Source: Hormiphora californensis
Taxonomy: Eukaryota; Ctenophora; Tentaculata; Cydippida; Pleurobrachiidae
DNA length: 64,000 bases
Assembly (NCBI GenBank): GCA_020137815.1
Contig: CM035359.1
Location: 7,928,882 to 7,992,881 of the forward strand
Direction: 5' to 3'
Each line of letters starts with the position of its first letter. Within the stretch, counting starts at the first letter, position 1. Below, piece after piece: positions 32,572-42,482 of this stretch. A program made the translations under genes and the position numbers. A model generated the notes under the pieces. That model was not told the DNA's origin. It was given only the letters and a program-made list of their open reading frames with translations, and made no database searches.

Positions 32572-32949
32572 CGGGGTTCAAAAAATATCGATTCGATCTC
32601 GATTCGATCTTTGGGTGATAAAAAACTTTCGATTCGATCTCGATTCGATCTTTTGGGGTTCAAAAACTTTCGATTCGATCTCGATTCGATCTTTGAGTGT
32701 TCAAAAAATTTCGATTCGATCTCGATTCGATCTTAAAGGGTTCAAAAAATCTCGATTCGATCTTTGGGCGCTCAAAAAATCTCGATTCGATCTTTGGGCT
32801 CAAAAAACTACTCGATTCGATCCGATCCGATCTCTCGATCTTTCGATTCGATTCGATATTATCGCCGGTTCCTAGACGTAACTAAGTTATACCGTCATGG
32901 TGGTGAAGTTATACCATCAGGCTCACCAGATTAAAATACTGACTAAGTT

Positions 32950-33526
32950 TTGGTAATGAAATTCCCCCTCTGCGCTAGCTCACGGAGGGGTAATAATATC
33001 GCTTGTACGGCGGGAAAAAAATTCCTGTGTCCAAACTACAAAACAGAAAGTTCTAATTTTTTGAACATACCGAGGAAATTGTCTGAGCTACCATTACATA
33101 CCGGAATTTTTTGATATTTTGGCCATTAACACTGTTTTTGTTTTTGGAAAACTATGAAGATGCTGGAATTTGGCTACAAAAACCTTCAGAAATGTGCAAA
33201 ATGCCATTCCAAAGGTATTAGAGGTGGATTCATTGATAACTAAGCTATAGTCGAGTCAGAAAAAATTCCACAAGATTGGAATTTTATGCCCATATAAGGA
33301 GTTATGCGACACACCTCTGTTGTTAAACATGTGGTGTAATCGCTACCGGTCGTTACTTTCTGTAGAATTCAGGCCCTGGTTACTATACAAACTAGTACCA
33401 TACGTTTTAGATAGGTTTTAGACAAGTTTTCGATAACTTTTTATGAGAAGGTCCCGTAAATTTTCATTTTTAGGTAGGCGGTATTGTCACCCCTATATGC
33501 AATAATAGGGGTGACTTCGTAACCAA
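32950..33526. mobile_element. 577-bp element with 9-bp duplication (GACTAAGTT)
   Basis: Ends TTGGTAATGAAATTCCCCCT and, complemented, TTGGTTACGAAGTCACCCCT. GACTAAGTT occurs immediately outside both (32941-32949 and 33527-33535). A 9-bp duplication points to a Mutator-like non-autonomous element. No open frame inside. Confidence 0.9.
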
Positions 33527-33594
33527 GACTAAGTTTGAGATCTGTCTAAAAATGCGTGGAAATATGGTTTTTAGAGGGTGTTTTCAAGGCAAAT

Positions 33595-33845
33595 ATAAGG
33601 ACGTTTATTTTGGCTATTCGGGGCCTGGCAAGGCCCCCCGACCCGAACATAACCCAATCTCAACCCATCCCCCCTAAAACAACGGGGCCGAGCCGACAGG
33701 CCCTCTATTATAACACATGCCAAAAAGCCATTCGGGGCCTGGCAAGGCCCCCCGACCCGAATATAACCCAAACTCAACCCATCCCCCCTAAAACATCCCC
33801 CCTAAAACTAAAACAACGGGGCCGAGCCGACAGGCCCTTAATACC
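33595..33845. repeat. GC-rich direct repeats (GGGGCCTGGCAAGGCCCC)
   Basis: Two copies of about 120 bp, each starting with a GGCC-rich palindrome and continuing gacccgaatataacccaa ... ggggccgagccgacaggccct. A third copy is at 39236-39345, again just before a unit of the 400-bp repeat. Confidence 0.85.
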
Positions 33846-33889
33846 AGATGAAAAAAAAACCATAAACCATAAAACCATAACCATAGATA

Positions 33890-36125
33890 TTTTTAGAGTG
33901 AAAGTTTTGAAGCCCCCTGAAGTAGTAGAGAGGTGTTCTATGGCTCGTTGGAAAGGTCTCGAGGTCCCGCGACGTATAGGGGGTGTGGCGATGGCCATAC
34001 CCAAACCTATAAGGGGTAGGACGTGAAAAACAGTCAAAATAAGGGGTATAAATAACTCGGCAATTAGAAGGAGTAGAAAGGTGTTCTAGGGTGCGTTCGA
34101 AAGCTCTCGAGGTCCTAAAGTAATTGGAATGTAATTGGAAGTAATTACATGTAATTGGAAGTAATTACATGTAATTAAAGGGTAATTACATGTAATTAAA
34201 AGGTCTAAATGACCCCAAATGACAATTCAGACATATTTAGACGTATTTGGAGGCCCTGAGATAAAACCATAACCATAAACCATAAACCATAGATATTTTT
34301 TCCCTGCCCGGGTGGATGCCCGAAGGGCATCCACCCGGGATGATCTTTTTAGCACGCACGTGCTAAAAAGATCATTCAGGGTTTAGAAATCAGCAGATCG
34401 TGGGAGTTAACTAAATGTCCGTCCGTCACGGACAACGCCTGACAACGCTCGAGTGTGCTCCTTCATCAAATCAAATAACTGTTGTGATGAAACATGATGT
34501 CAGGACGCTTATTTCTCAAATCTGTGCGCGGCGCTAACTGTGAAAGAAACCACAAAGCCGCGCACGTTTCCTTATAGAAAATCCGTTCGGCGAAGCGTGT
34601 TACGTTTAGTTGACGCTGCTAACTTGCGATGTCGAACTTGGTGGTTGATGAAATGAGTGTTTGGGCTAGGTACTGTCGAATGCTCGTTACTAAGTTTGAA
34701 TTAGCGATGTGAGAAGTACACATCGCATGCATCTCACATTACATTGTGACCAAGACTTGATATTGTGATAGTGTGATGATGGAGGGCAGGGAAACACCGC
34801 ATTATGAATACATAATGCAATAATTCTTGTTAGAGTGAAAGTTTTGAAGCCCCCTGAAGTAGTAGAGAGGTGTTCTATGGCTCGTTGGAAAGGTCTCGAG
34901 GTCCTGCGACGTATAGGGGGTGTGGCGATGGCCATACCCAAACCTATAAGGGGTAGGACGCGAAAAACAGTCAAAATAAGGGGTATACAGAACTCGGCCA
35001 TTAGAAGGAGTAGAAAGGTGTTCTAGGGTGCGTTCGAAAGCTCTCGAGGTGCTGAAGTAATTTGAATGTAATTGGAAGTAATTACATGTAATTAAAATGT
35101 AATTAAAGGGTAATTAAAGGGTAATTACATGTAATTAAAAGGTCTGCATGATCCCAAATGATAATTTAAACATATTTTGACGTATTTGGAGGCCCTGATA
35201 ACCATAAAACCATAAAACCATAGATATTTTTAGAGTGAAAGTTTTGAAGCCCCCTGAAGTAGTAGAGAGGTGTTCTATGGCTCGTTGGAAAGGTCTCGAG
35301 GTCCCGCGACGTATAGGGGGTGTGGCGATGGCCATACCCAAACCTATAAGGGGTAGGACGCGAAAAACAGTCAAAATAAGGGGTATACAGAACTCGGCAA
35401 TTAGAAGGAGTAGAAAGGTGTTCTAGGATGCGTTCGAAAGCTCTCGAGGTGCTGAAGTAATTGGAATGTAATTGGAAGTAATTACATGTAATTAAAATGT
35501 AATTACATGTAATTAAAGGGTAATTACATGTAATTAAAAGGTCTAAATGACAATTCAGACATATTTTGACACATTTGGAGGCCCTGAGACCAGCGGGTGG
35601 CAAAATTTAATCCGGTTTCGGGTCGGCTGACGTAAAAACTCCGCGTTTTGGTCGAGGTAACCATAAACATAACCATAGATATTTTTAGAGTGAAAGTTTT
35701 GAAGCCCCCTGAAGTAGTAGAGAGGTGTTCTATGGCTCGTTGGAAAGGTCTCGAGGTCCCGCGTAGCATAGGGGGTGTGGCGATGGCCATACCCAAACCT
35801 ATAAGGGGTAGGACGCGAAAAACAGTCAAAATAAGGGGTATGCTGAACTCGGCAATTAGAAGCAGTAGAATAATGTTCTAGGGTGCGTTCGAAAGCTTTC
35901 GAGGTACTGAAGTAATTGGAATGTAATTGGAAGTAATTACATGTAATTAAAATGTAATTACATGTAATTAAAGGGTAATTACATGTAATTAAAAGGTCTA
36001 AATGACCCCAAATGACAATTTAGACATATTTTGACATATTTGGAGGCCCTGAGACCAGCGGGTGGCCAAATTTAATCCGGTTTCGGGTCGGCTGACGTAA
36101 AAACTCCGCGTTTTGGTCGAGATAA
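33890..36125 (+). repeat. 400-bp satellite-like repeat, four plus-strand copies
   Basis: Units start AGAGTGAAAGTTTTGAAGCC at 33895, 34832, 35232 and 35687. Each runs through ggtgttctatggctcgttgg, a GTAATTACATGTAATTA palindrome array and ttggaggccctgaga, with variable (accata)n spacers. A 63-residue frame is shared by most copies but follows the repeat and has no start context or family, so I do not call it a gene. Confidence 0.9.
34301..34831. mobile_element. core unit inserted in the 400-bp repeat
   Basis: Edges match 31474-32571 (left hairpin CCCGGGTGGATGCCC; right cataatgcaataattcttgtt), but the middle differs. It splits gatattttt from agagtgaaag, which are adjacent in the other copies of the 400-bp repeat, so the insertion is clear. 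Confidence 0.75.
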
Positions 36126-36735
36126 CTTCTAAAGGAAATAAGTTAGACACTTCTCGTTTTTTTGTATCATGTTGGCATTTGTCTGAGCTTCATTTTCATG
36201 TATATAATGTATATTTTTCCTTTTTTTTCTTTTCTGGGTTAGAGTTCGATAAGTAGGGGGTATTTCTGAAATCCACTGTGCCAGTTTTTCGGCTATAACT
36301 TTGAACGCCTGCATGAAATCAAACTTCGTAAAAATTTCGCTTTGAGAAGACGCAAAGTGTGGTGTATACCAACTCTTATTTTGGTCCACAATTACAGTGG
36401 CCACTGGCCAATGAGGAGTCCTCCCATGCTCCCCTGGGTTGTTTCAGGCGTTCCTCAAGTTGTTGCTGGTACTCCCTGAGTTGTCCCAGACGATCACTGG
36501 GACCTCCTGGGTGCTCCCTTTGCCGTTCTGGGTGCTCCCTAAGTCGTCCCGGGTGCCTCTAGCTCGTCCCAGATGTCCAATGAGGTCATAGGTTAGACAT
36601 ATCAAACACTAGAATCGGTAATAACAAGATAAAAATGGCCCAGAGTCATTTACAGTACTAAAATGTTTACTAGATGTTGCGAAAACGCAACGATTGGAAA
36701 CGGTTCAATCATATACAGATTACCTACAACTATGG
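36126..36735. other. no gene recognised
   Basis: Includes a degenerate CT-rich minisatellite at about 36420-36560 (gggtgctccctaagtcgtccc-type units). No protein or RNA gene was seen. Confidence 0.5.
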
Positions 36736-36739
36736 CTGA

Positions 36740-36992
36740 GGGGAACTCTAATTGAATGGACGCGCAGTACTGGCGTCCCATCAACCGTAAAACTCTAACT
36801 GGATGGAAGGAATGATGAACAAAACGTGCGACAATGTCCGTGTGTTTGTCATCGTGCGCTACGTAAAGGCCTTTTTTACGAGCTGAATGTGGCAAATCAT
36901 GTCGCGCCCTGAGTGATGGCTCCCATTATCAGTTAGATTTTTACAGTTGATGGGCTGCCATTACTGCGCATGCATTCAGTTAGAGTTTTCCC
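36740..36992. mobile_element. diverged copy of the TAA-flanked MITE
   Basis: Left GGGGAACTCTAATTGAATGG, right cagttagagttttccc, flanked by TGA and TAA. Its middle differs from the copies at 15091 and 16984. Three copies of a ctatggctaaaagattctat unit follow to about 37090. Confidence 0.7.
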
Positions 36993-38279
36993 TAATGCAA
37001 CTATGGCTAAAAGAATCTATTAGCCATAGATGTATGCAACTATGGCTAAAAGATTCTATTTGCCATAGATGCATACAACTATGGCTAAAAGAAATGTGAT
37101 CTGATTAGATTCTATCTCGACCAAAACGCGGAGTTTTTACGTCAGCCGACCCGAAACCGGATTAAATTTGGCCACCCGCTGGTCTCAGGGCCTCCAAATA
37201 TGTCAAAATATGTCTTAATTGTCATTTGGGGTCATTTAGACCTTTTAATTACATGTAATTACCCTTTAATTACATGTAATTACTTCCAATTACATGTAAT
37301 TACTTCCAATTACATTCCAATTACTTTAGGACCTCGAGAGCTTTCGAACGCACCCTAGAACACCTTTCTACTCCTTCTGATTGCCGAGTTCTTTATACCC
37401 CTTATTTTGACTGTTTTTTCGCGTCCTACCCCTTATAGGTTTGGGTATGGCCATCGCCACAACTAGGCAATTAGAAGCAGTAGAAAGGTGTTCTAGGGTG
37501 CGTTCGAAAGCTCTCGAGGTGCTGAAGTAATGGGAATGTAATTGGAAGCAATTACATGTAATTAAAATGTAATTACATGTAATTAAAGGGTAATTACATG
37601 TAATTAAAAGGTCTAAATGACCCAGAATGATAATTTAAACATATTTTGACATATTTGGAGGCCCTGAGACCAACGGGTGGCCAAATTTAATCCGGTTTCG
37701 GGTCGGCTGACGTAAAAACTCCGCGTTTTGGTCGAGATAAACCATAGATATTTTTAGAGTGAAAGTTTTGAAGCCCCCTGAAGTAGTAGAGAGGTGTTCT
37801 ATGGCTCGTTGGAAAGGTCTCGAGGTCCCGCGACGTATAGGGGGTGTGGCGATGGCCATATCCAAACCTATAAGGGGTAGGACGCGAAAAACAGTCAAAA
37901 TAAGGGGTATACAGATCTCGGCAATTAGAAGGAGTATAAAGGTGTTCTAAGGTGCGTTCGAAAGCTCTCGATGTGCTGAAGTAATTGGAATGTAATTGGA
38001 AGTAATTACATGTAATTAAAATGTAATTACATGTAATTAAAGGGTAATTACATGTAATTAAAAGGTCTAAATGACCCAGAATGATAATTTAAACATATTT
38101 TGACATATTTGGAGGCCCTGAGACCAGCGGGTGGCCAAATTTAATCCGGTTTCGGGTAAAAACTCCGCGTTTTGGTCGAGATAACTATAACAACACAAAA
38201 CGTTTTTACGTTAATTTTAGGTATGTACTTTAATTTTAGGAAAGTAACTTTTAGGGTGCATTACATTTCGGTAATAAGG

Positions 38280-38529
38280 TTGGTAATGAAATTACCCCTC
38301 CGCGCTATTATACAGTCGAACCCCGATTTACCGGGCCCCGATTTACCGGAACCCCGATTTACCGGAAGTAAAATCTTCCCCCGATTTAGGAAATTAACGG
38401 TATATCGCCCCGATATACCGGGCACCCCGATTTACCGGGCAAAACCCTTTCCCCCGAGCATCCCGGTAAATCGGGGTCCGACTGTAATAGCTATATGCAA
38501 TATAATAACAGGGGTGACTTCGTAACCAA
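38280..38529. mobile_element. MITE with 9-bp duplication GTAATAAGG, carrying a nested MITE
   Basis: Same TTGGTAATGAAATTACCCC / GGGGTGACTTCGTAACCAA ends as 32950-33526, with GTAATAAGG on both sides (38271-38279, 38530-38538). The internal element at 38313-38484 was inserted later. Confidence 0.9.
38313..38484. mobile_element. pogo/Tc1-type MITE (CAGTCGAACCCCGATTTACC), nested
   Basis: 172 bp from CAGTCGAACCCCGATTTACC to its complement GGTAAATCGGGGTCCGACTG, flanked by TA. The duplicate at 39940-40015 has attataatagc with one TA and no insertion, so both edges and the TA duplication are proven. CAGT-type ends with TA targets are usual for pogo/Tigger; no transposase is inside. Confidence 0.95.
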
Positions 38530-38585
38530 GTAATAAGGTAGGATGTTAGGTCTTCCCAAAGTAGGTACCTTCCAAAAGGAATATT

Positions 38586-38672
38586 CTCGGGATAGTCAAG
38601 GTGGTCTTGTATGATAATGTGTGGGTGAATGGGTTTACTGTTTTGTATAACACTTGAGAACTACAGTATATA
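38586..38672. repeat. truncated LTR copy
   Basis: It has the same start as the LTR at 40084 (aaggtggtcttgtatgataa) and the same upstream flank, but stops after acagtatata where the inverted repeat arm begins. It belongs to a duplicated segment (about 37741-38672 matching 39391-40160). Confidence 0.85.
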
Positions 38673-39390
38673 TTATCTCGACCAAAACGCGGAGTTTTTA
38701 CGTCAGCCGACCCGAAACCGGATTAAATTTGGCCACCCGTTGGTCTCAGGGCCTCCAAATATGTCAAAATATGTTTAAATTATCATTCTGGGTCATTTAG
38801 ACCTTTTAATTACATGTAATTACCCTTTAATTACATGTAATTGCTTCCAATTACATTCCCATTACTTCAGCACCTCGAGAGCTTTCGAACGCACCCTAGA
38901 ACACCTTTCTACTGCTTCTAATTGCCTAGTTGTGGCGATGGCCATACCCAAACCTATAAGGGGTATAAAGAACTCGGCAATCAGAAGGAGTAGAAAGGTG
39001 TTCTAGGGTGCGTTCGAAAGCTCTCGAGGTCCTAAAGTAATTGGAATGTAATTGGAAGTAATTACATGTAATTGGAAGTAATTACATGTAATTAAAGGGT
39101 AATTACATGTAATTAAAAGGTCTAAATGACCCCAAATGACAATTAAGACATATTTTGACATATTTGGAGGCCCTGAGACCAGCGGGTGGCCAAATTTAAT
39201 CCGGTTTCGGGTAAAAACTCCGCGTTTTGGTCGAGATTCGGGGCCTGGCAAGGCCCCCCGACCCGAATATAACCCAAACTCAATCCATCCCCTCTAAAAC
39301 ATCCCCCCTAAAACTAAAACAACGGGGCCGAGCCGACAGGCCCTTAATACCAGATGAAAAAAAAACCATAAACCATAACCATAAACCATA

Positions 39391-39840
39391 ACCATAGATA
39401 TTTTTAGAGTGAAAGTTTTGAAGCCCCCTGAAGTAGTAGAGAGGTGTTCTATGGCTCGTTGGAAAGGTCTCGAGGTCCCGCGACGTATAGGGGGTGTGGC
39501 GATGGCCATACCCAAACCTATAAGGGGTAGGACGCGAAAAACAGTCAAAATAAGGGGTATACAGAACTCGGCAATTAGAAGGAGTAGAAAGGTGTTCTAG
39601 GGTGCGTTCGAAAGCTCTCGAGGTGCTGAAGTAATTGGAATGTAATTGGAAGTAATTACATGTAATTAAAATGTAATTACATGTAATTAAAGGGTAATTA
39701 CATGTAATTAAAAGGTCTAAATGACCTCAAATGACAATTCAGACATATTTTGACATATTTGGAGGCCCTGAGACCAGCGGGTGGCAAAATTTAATCCGGA
39801 TTCGGGTCGGCTGACGTAAAAACTCCGCGTTTTGGTCGAG
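39391..39840 (+). repeat. 400-bp repeat unit, plus-strand copy next to the LTR element
   Basis: Unit starting at 39406 with the same order of blocks as 33890-36125, ending ccgcgttttggtcgag. Confidence 0.9.
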
Positions 39841-39939
39841 ATAACTATAACAACACAAAACGTTTTTACGTTAATTTTAGGTATGTACTTTAATTTTAGG
39901 AAAGTAACTTTTAGGGTGCCTTACATTTCGGTAATAAGG

Positions 39940-40015
39940 TTGGTAATGAAATTACCCCTCCGCGCTATTATAATAGCTATATGTAATATAATAACAGGGG
40001 TGACTTCGTAACCAA
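39940..40015. mobile_element. 76-bp MITE, empty-site copy
   Basis: Same 9-bp GTAATAAGG duplication (39931-39939, 40016-40024) and ends as 38280-38529 but without the nested pogo-type MITE. Confidence 0.9.
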
Positions 40016-40083
40016 GTAATAAGGTAGGATGTTAGGTCTTCCCAAAGTAGGTACCTTCCAAAAGGAATATTCTCGGGATAGTC

Positions 40084-40527
40084 AAGGTGGTCTTGTATGA
40101 TAATGTGTGGGTGAATGGGTTTACTGTTTTGTATAACACTTGAGAACTACAGTATATATTGCAAGGCAATGTTAACTTGCAATCAGTGATCTGATGGGTA
40201 TCCTCCGATTCAAGGGGTGATGGGTCAAATATCAATGGGATCGTTCTCGGGTCCTTCCGTACTATGGTGTGAGTCGGGTGATGAGTCTTGTGGTAATTGA
40301 GTCCAAGTGAGTCTCAGTGAGTGTCCTCTCCGCTTCGTATCCTCCTTTAAGTATCTCCCTGATTCTCCTCGGTAGACATAACAATTGGTTGTTCTCTGAC
40401 GCAGGTGTTATAGGAATGTTACTTTACGTCAGGTGTCATAACGTTTCTCGGTATCCATCCAGCGTAGGTAATCTAGAATCCCCGGAAAGCTATCCAAGAT
40501 GATGTAATGAAATATGTGGATATAACA
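40084..40527 (-). repeat. 3' LTR
   Basis: 444 bp. On the minus strand it starts TGTTATATCCACATATTTC and ends near cattatcatacaagaccacc. Differs from the other LTR at, for example, tatata/tataaa and cttgtgg/ctggtgg. Confidence 0.9.
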
Positions 40528-41023
40528 CATCCCCTTTGTTGTTTTAAAAGAAAATTGTATAGTCCATGTTGGGCTATAGAATTTTCTTAATGGGCCCTAT
40601 CGTGTTGGCCAGACGATTCATGTTTTTCAAGAGGTCGTGCAAAACCTGTTAATGTTTGTTGATGTTAGTACCTGTATTATTTGTACTGGACCCTTGTGGA
40701 TAATTGCTTGTGCAATTACCTGAATGAAAATTTACGTGTTTGTACGACAATTAATGTTTTTCGAGAGATCGTTTAGAATCTGATGATGTTAGTTGATGGA
40801 TGTGTATCTTTGTATTGCAACTATATTGGTTCCACTTGACTATCTCAGAGTCCCATAAAGTCCATCATTAGCCTGTCAATCCATCCCTGAGCGATGAACC
40901 AGTTTTTTGATCCCTCAGCCGAAAATTAGGTGATTTGTCCAAAGATCGGGGATAACTAGTTGGTTCCATAAGGTAGGGTGGGTTATCGATGACAGGACGC
41001 TACAGTAAACCTGCAGTAGCGAT

Positions 41024-41443
41024 TTATCGTTTCCTGGAGTTCTCCTTCTCCTCCGTCCTTCTCCTCTCCTTTTCTTGCCGGTATCTCTTCAGCTCTTCTT
41101 TCTCGCTGCTTGAATAAATAGGATCAGCTAACCCAATCTTGGTTAGTGCATCCTCTATCCCCTTCGGCTTCTTCAACGGCCGTCCTGGCACGTTGAATTT
41201 CGGTTTGTCCTTGACTTGATTCATGGACGTAGTAGGTGGCTCTAAATCCGGTACCACCTCTGGTTGAGTCTCCACCTCAGGATGACTCTCAACCGTGGGC
41301 TGCGTGTCTTCCGTGACTGGTTCTGGAGTCTGCTCTTCTGTCGCAGTAATATCCAAAGCATCCAGAAACTCATCAGCTCTGCTCTCGTTTTCCGATTCCG
41401 CTTCCACTGGTGCAGGAATCACTGGCTGTATTGGGGGTGGCAA
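41024..41443 (-). CDS. acidic Pro/Glu-rich C-terminal frame of the LTR element
   Basis: About 139 codons: an acidic PVTEDTQPTVESHPEVE-type region then a basic tail (RYRQEKERRRTEEKENSR). It lies after the protease/integrase-tail frame in another reading frame and would need a shift to be joined. Function unknown; such acidic tails occur at the end of some gypsy polyproteins. Confidence 0.5.
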   Translation of the reverse strand: MPPPIQPVIPAPVEAESENESRADEFLDALDITATEEQTPEPVTEDTQPTVESHPEVETQPEVVPDLEPPTTSMNQVKDKPKFNVPGRPLKKPKGIEDALTKIGLADPIYSSSEKEELKRYRQEKERRRTEEKENSRKR

Positions 41444-41552
41444 TTGTTCTTGCCTTTACTTGGTTCCCCTCCCAGTGTTTCGTAGTTTAATCTCTCTGTA
41501 GTCTTCCTCTTTCTCCCTGACTTCCGTGTCGGTGCTGTGGGTGTAGAACTCT

Positions 41553-42482
41553 CTACTGGAGTAGGAATAATGTTCTGCCGGGTGTGGGCAGTAGATTGAT
41601 CCTTTGTAGATTTGGACGATGTGTGTAGATGATCGGTTGATTCCTTGTAGGTGTAGGGAAATCGTCATCATCACTATCCGAGTCAGAGTCCGTGTCATCT
41701 ACGCCTGATGGCGCTGAAGTAGGAGCTGTTTCATAGTCGCTTTCCTTCGGGGTGTCCTCAGACTGGAGATTCGTGTTTTTCTCAGTTGGAGAAAATCTGT
41801 TGGTTTTGTAACGCTTCATTTTTTCGATGTTGACTAGTTTTTGTGAGTCACCAATTTTCACCATGTAGTTGTGGTTAGATAATTTTTCTGTGATCAGGTA
41901 TGGACCTTCAAATCGTGGTAGCCATTTGTGTTGGTTTGGTTTTATGAGAAGCATGCAATGTTGTCCTTTTTCAAAATATGGACCTTTGATATGTTTATCA
42001 TATGCTGCTTTCATATGTTTTGCCTTTTCTTGTATGGCGTGTATCACATTTCGTGAGATTGTTTGTTTTGCAACGTCTATACGCATATCAAGTTGCTCCA
42101 TTAAATATGTACCAGCCAGTATGTCATCCGGTAGATTGTCCATTACAATGAATTTTTGTACGACCTCTGTTTTGGCTACTGATATTTTTAAGTAAATTTC
42201 GCCTTTAGTTAATAACTTCAGGTTTGATAGACCCTTTGTAGCTATTGTAGCTGTAGGTTTGATATGGTTCAACATGTTTAGTTGGTGTATGATCCGTGTG
42301 CTGATCAGACTTGCTCCTGCTCCGGTGTCAAGGAACATGTTAAAAGGTTTGTTTGACACATATGCTGTCACAATTAGTTGTTTTGATTCGTTGTTAGGGG
42401 TAGAGTTGCAAGAGTTATTGTGCCTCTGTGTTTGTTTGAGGGAATTTATTGTACTAGAGTTGCAACCCTGTCTTAGTTTAAA
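41553..42482 (-). CDS. protease fused to integrase C-terminal tail (internal deletion)
   Basis: The frame is entered by the -1 shift at 42476-42482. An aspartic protease active site MFLDTGAGASLIS is present, followed by a flap/ILAGTYLMEQLDM region. At about 42050 the frame passes without a break into AIQEKAKHMKAAYDKH, then LPRFEGPYLITEKLSNHNYMV, the GPY/F-type end of a gypsy integrase. Everything normally between them (reverse transcriptase, RNase H, integrase zinc finger and DDE core) is missing. The clean in-frame fusion suggests the deletion derivative can still make a protein. An Asp/Ser-rich tail (DDTDSDSDSDDDD) follows. Confidence 0.85.
   Translation of the reverse strand, partial: FKLRQGCNSSTINSLKQTQRHNNSCNSTPNNESKQLIVTAYVSNKPFNMFLDTGAGASLISTRIIHQLNMLNHIKPTATIATKGLSNLKLLTKGEIYLKISVAKTEVVQKFIVMDNLPDDILAGTYLMEQLDMRIDVAKQTISRNVIHAIQEKAKHMKAAYDKHIKGPYFEKGQHCMLLIKPNQHKWLPRFEGPYLITEKLSNHNYMVKIGDSQKLVNIEKMKRYKTNRFSPTEKNTNLQSEDTPKESDYETAPTSAPSGVDDTDSDSDSDDDDFPTPTRNQPIIYTHRPNLQRINLLPTPGRTLFLLQ

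Larger units (their letters stand above)
30966..32906. repeat. tandem-duplicated unit, copy 2 (empty-site copy)
   Basis: Begins at a (CT)n tract joined directly to the end of copy 1 (gtggtgaag|tctctct). It lacks both large insertions of copy 1 but shares the MITE, now at 32058-32349. Confidence 0.85.
37126..39236. repeat. inverted duplication of 400-bp repeat units (arms about 560-610 bp)
   Basis: 37126-37738 and 38675-39236 are reverse complements and share private variants (acccgttggtctc, cattcccattac, taattgcttcc, gcttctaattgcctagtt) not seen in the other units. The right arm lacks a short stretch (cgcgaaaaacagtc). The loop, 37739-38674, holds a plus-strand unit starting at 37756 and a truncated LTR. 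Confidence 0.85.

Noticed and set aside
25110-32885. SIRSRFDL-type repeat proteins on both strands
   Set aside because: Produced by the GATTCGATCT array in every copy; no start context, no splice sites, equal on both strands.
34832-39600. Conserved 63-residue frame (MKVLKPPEVVERCSMARW...) in several copies
   Set aside because: Conservation follows the DNA repeat itself; no higher conservation of the frame than of flanking bases is visible, and no family is recognised. A codon-position test over all copies could reopen it.
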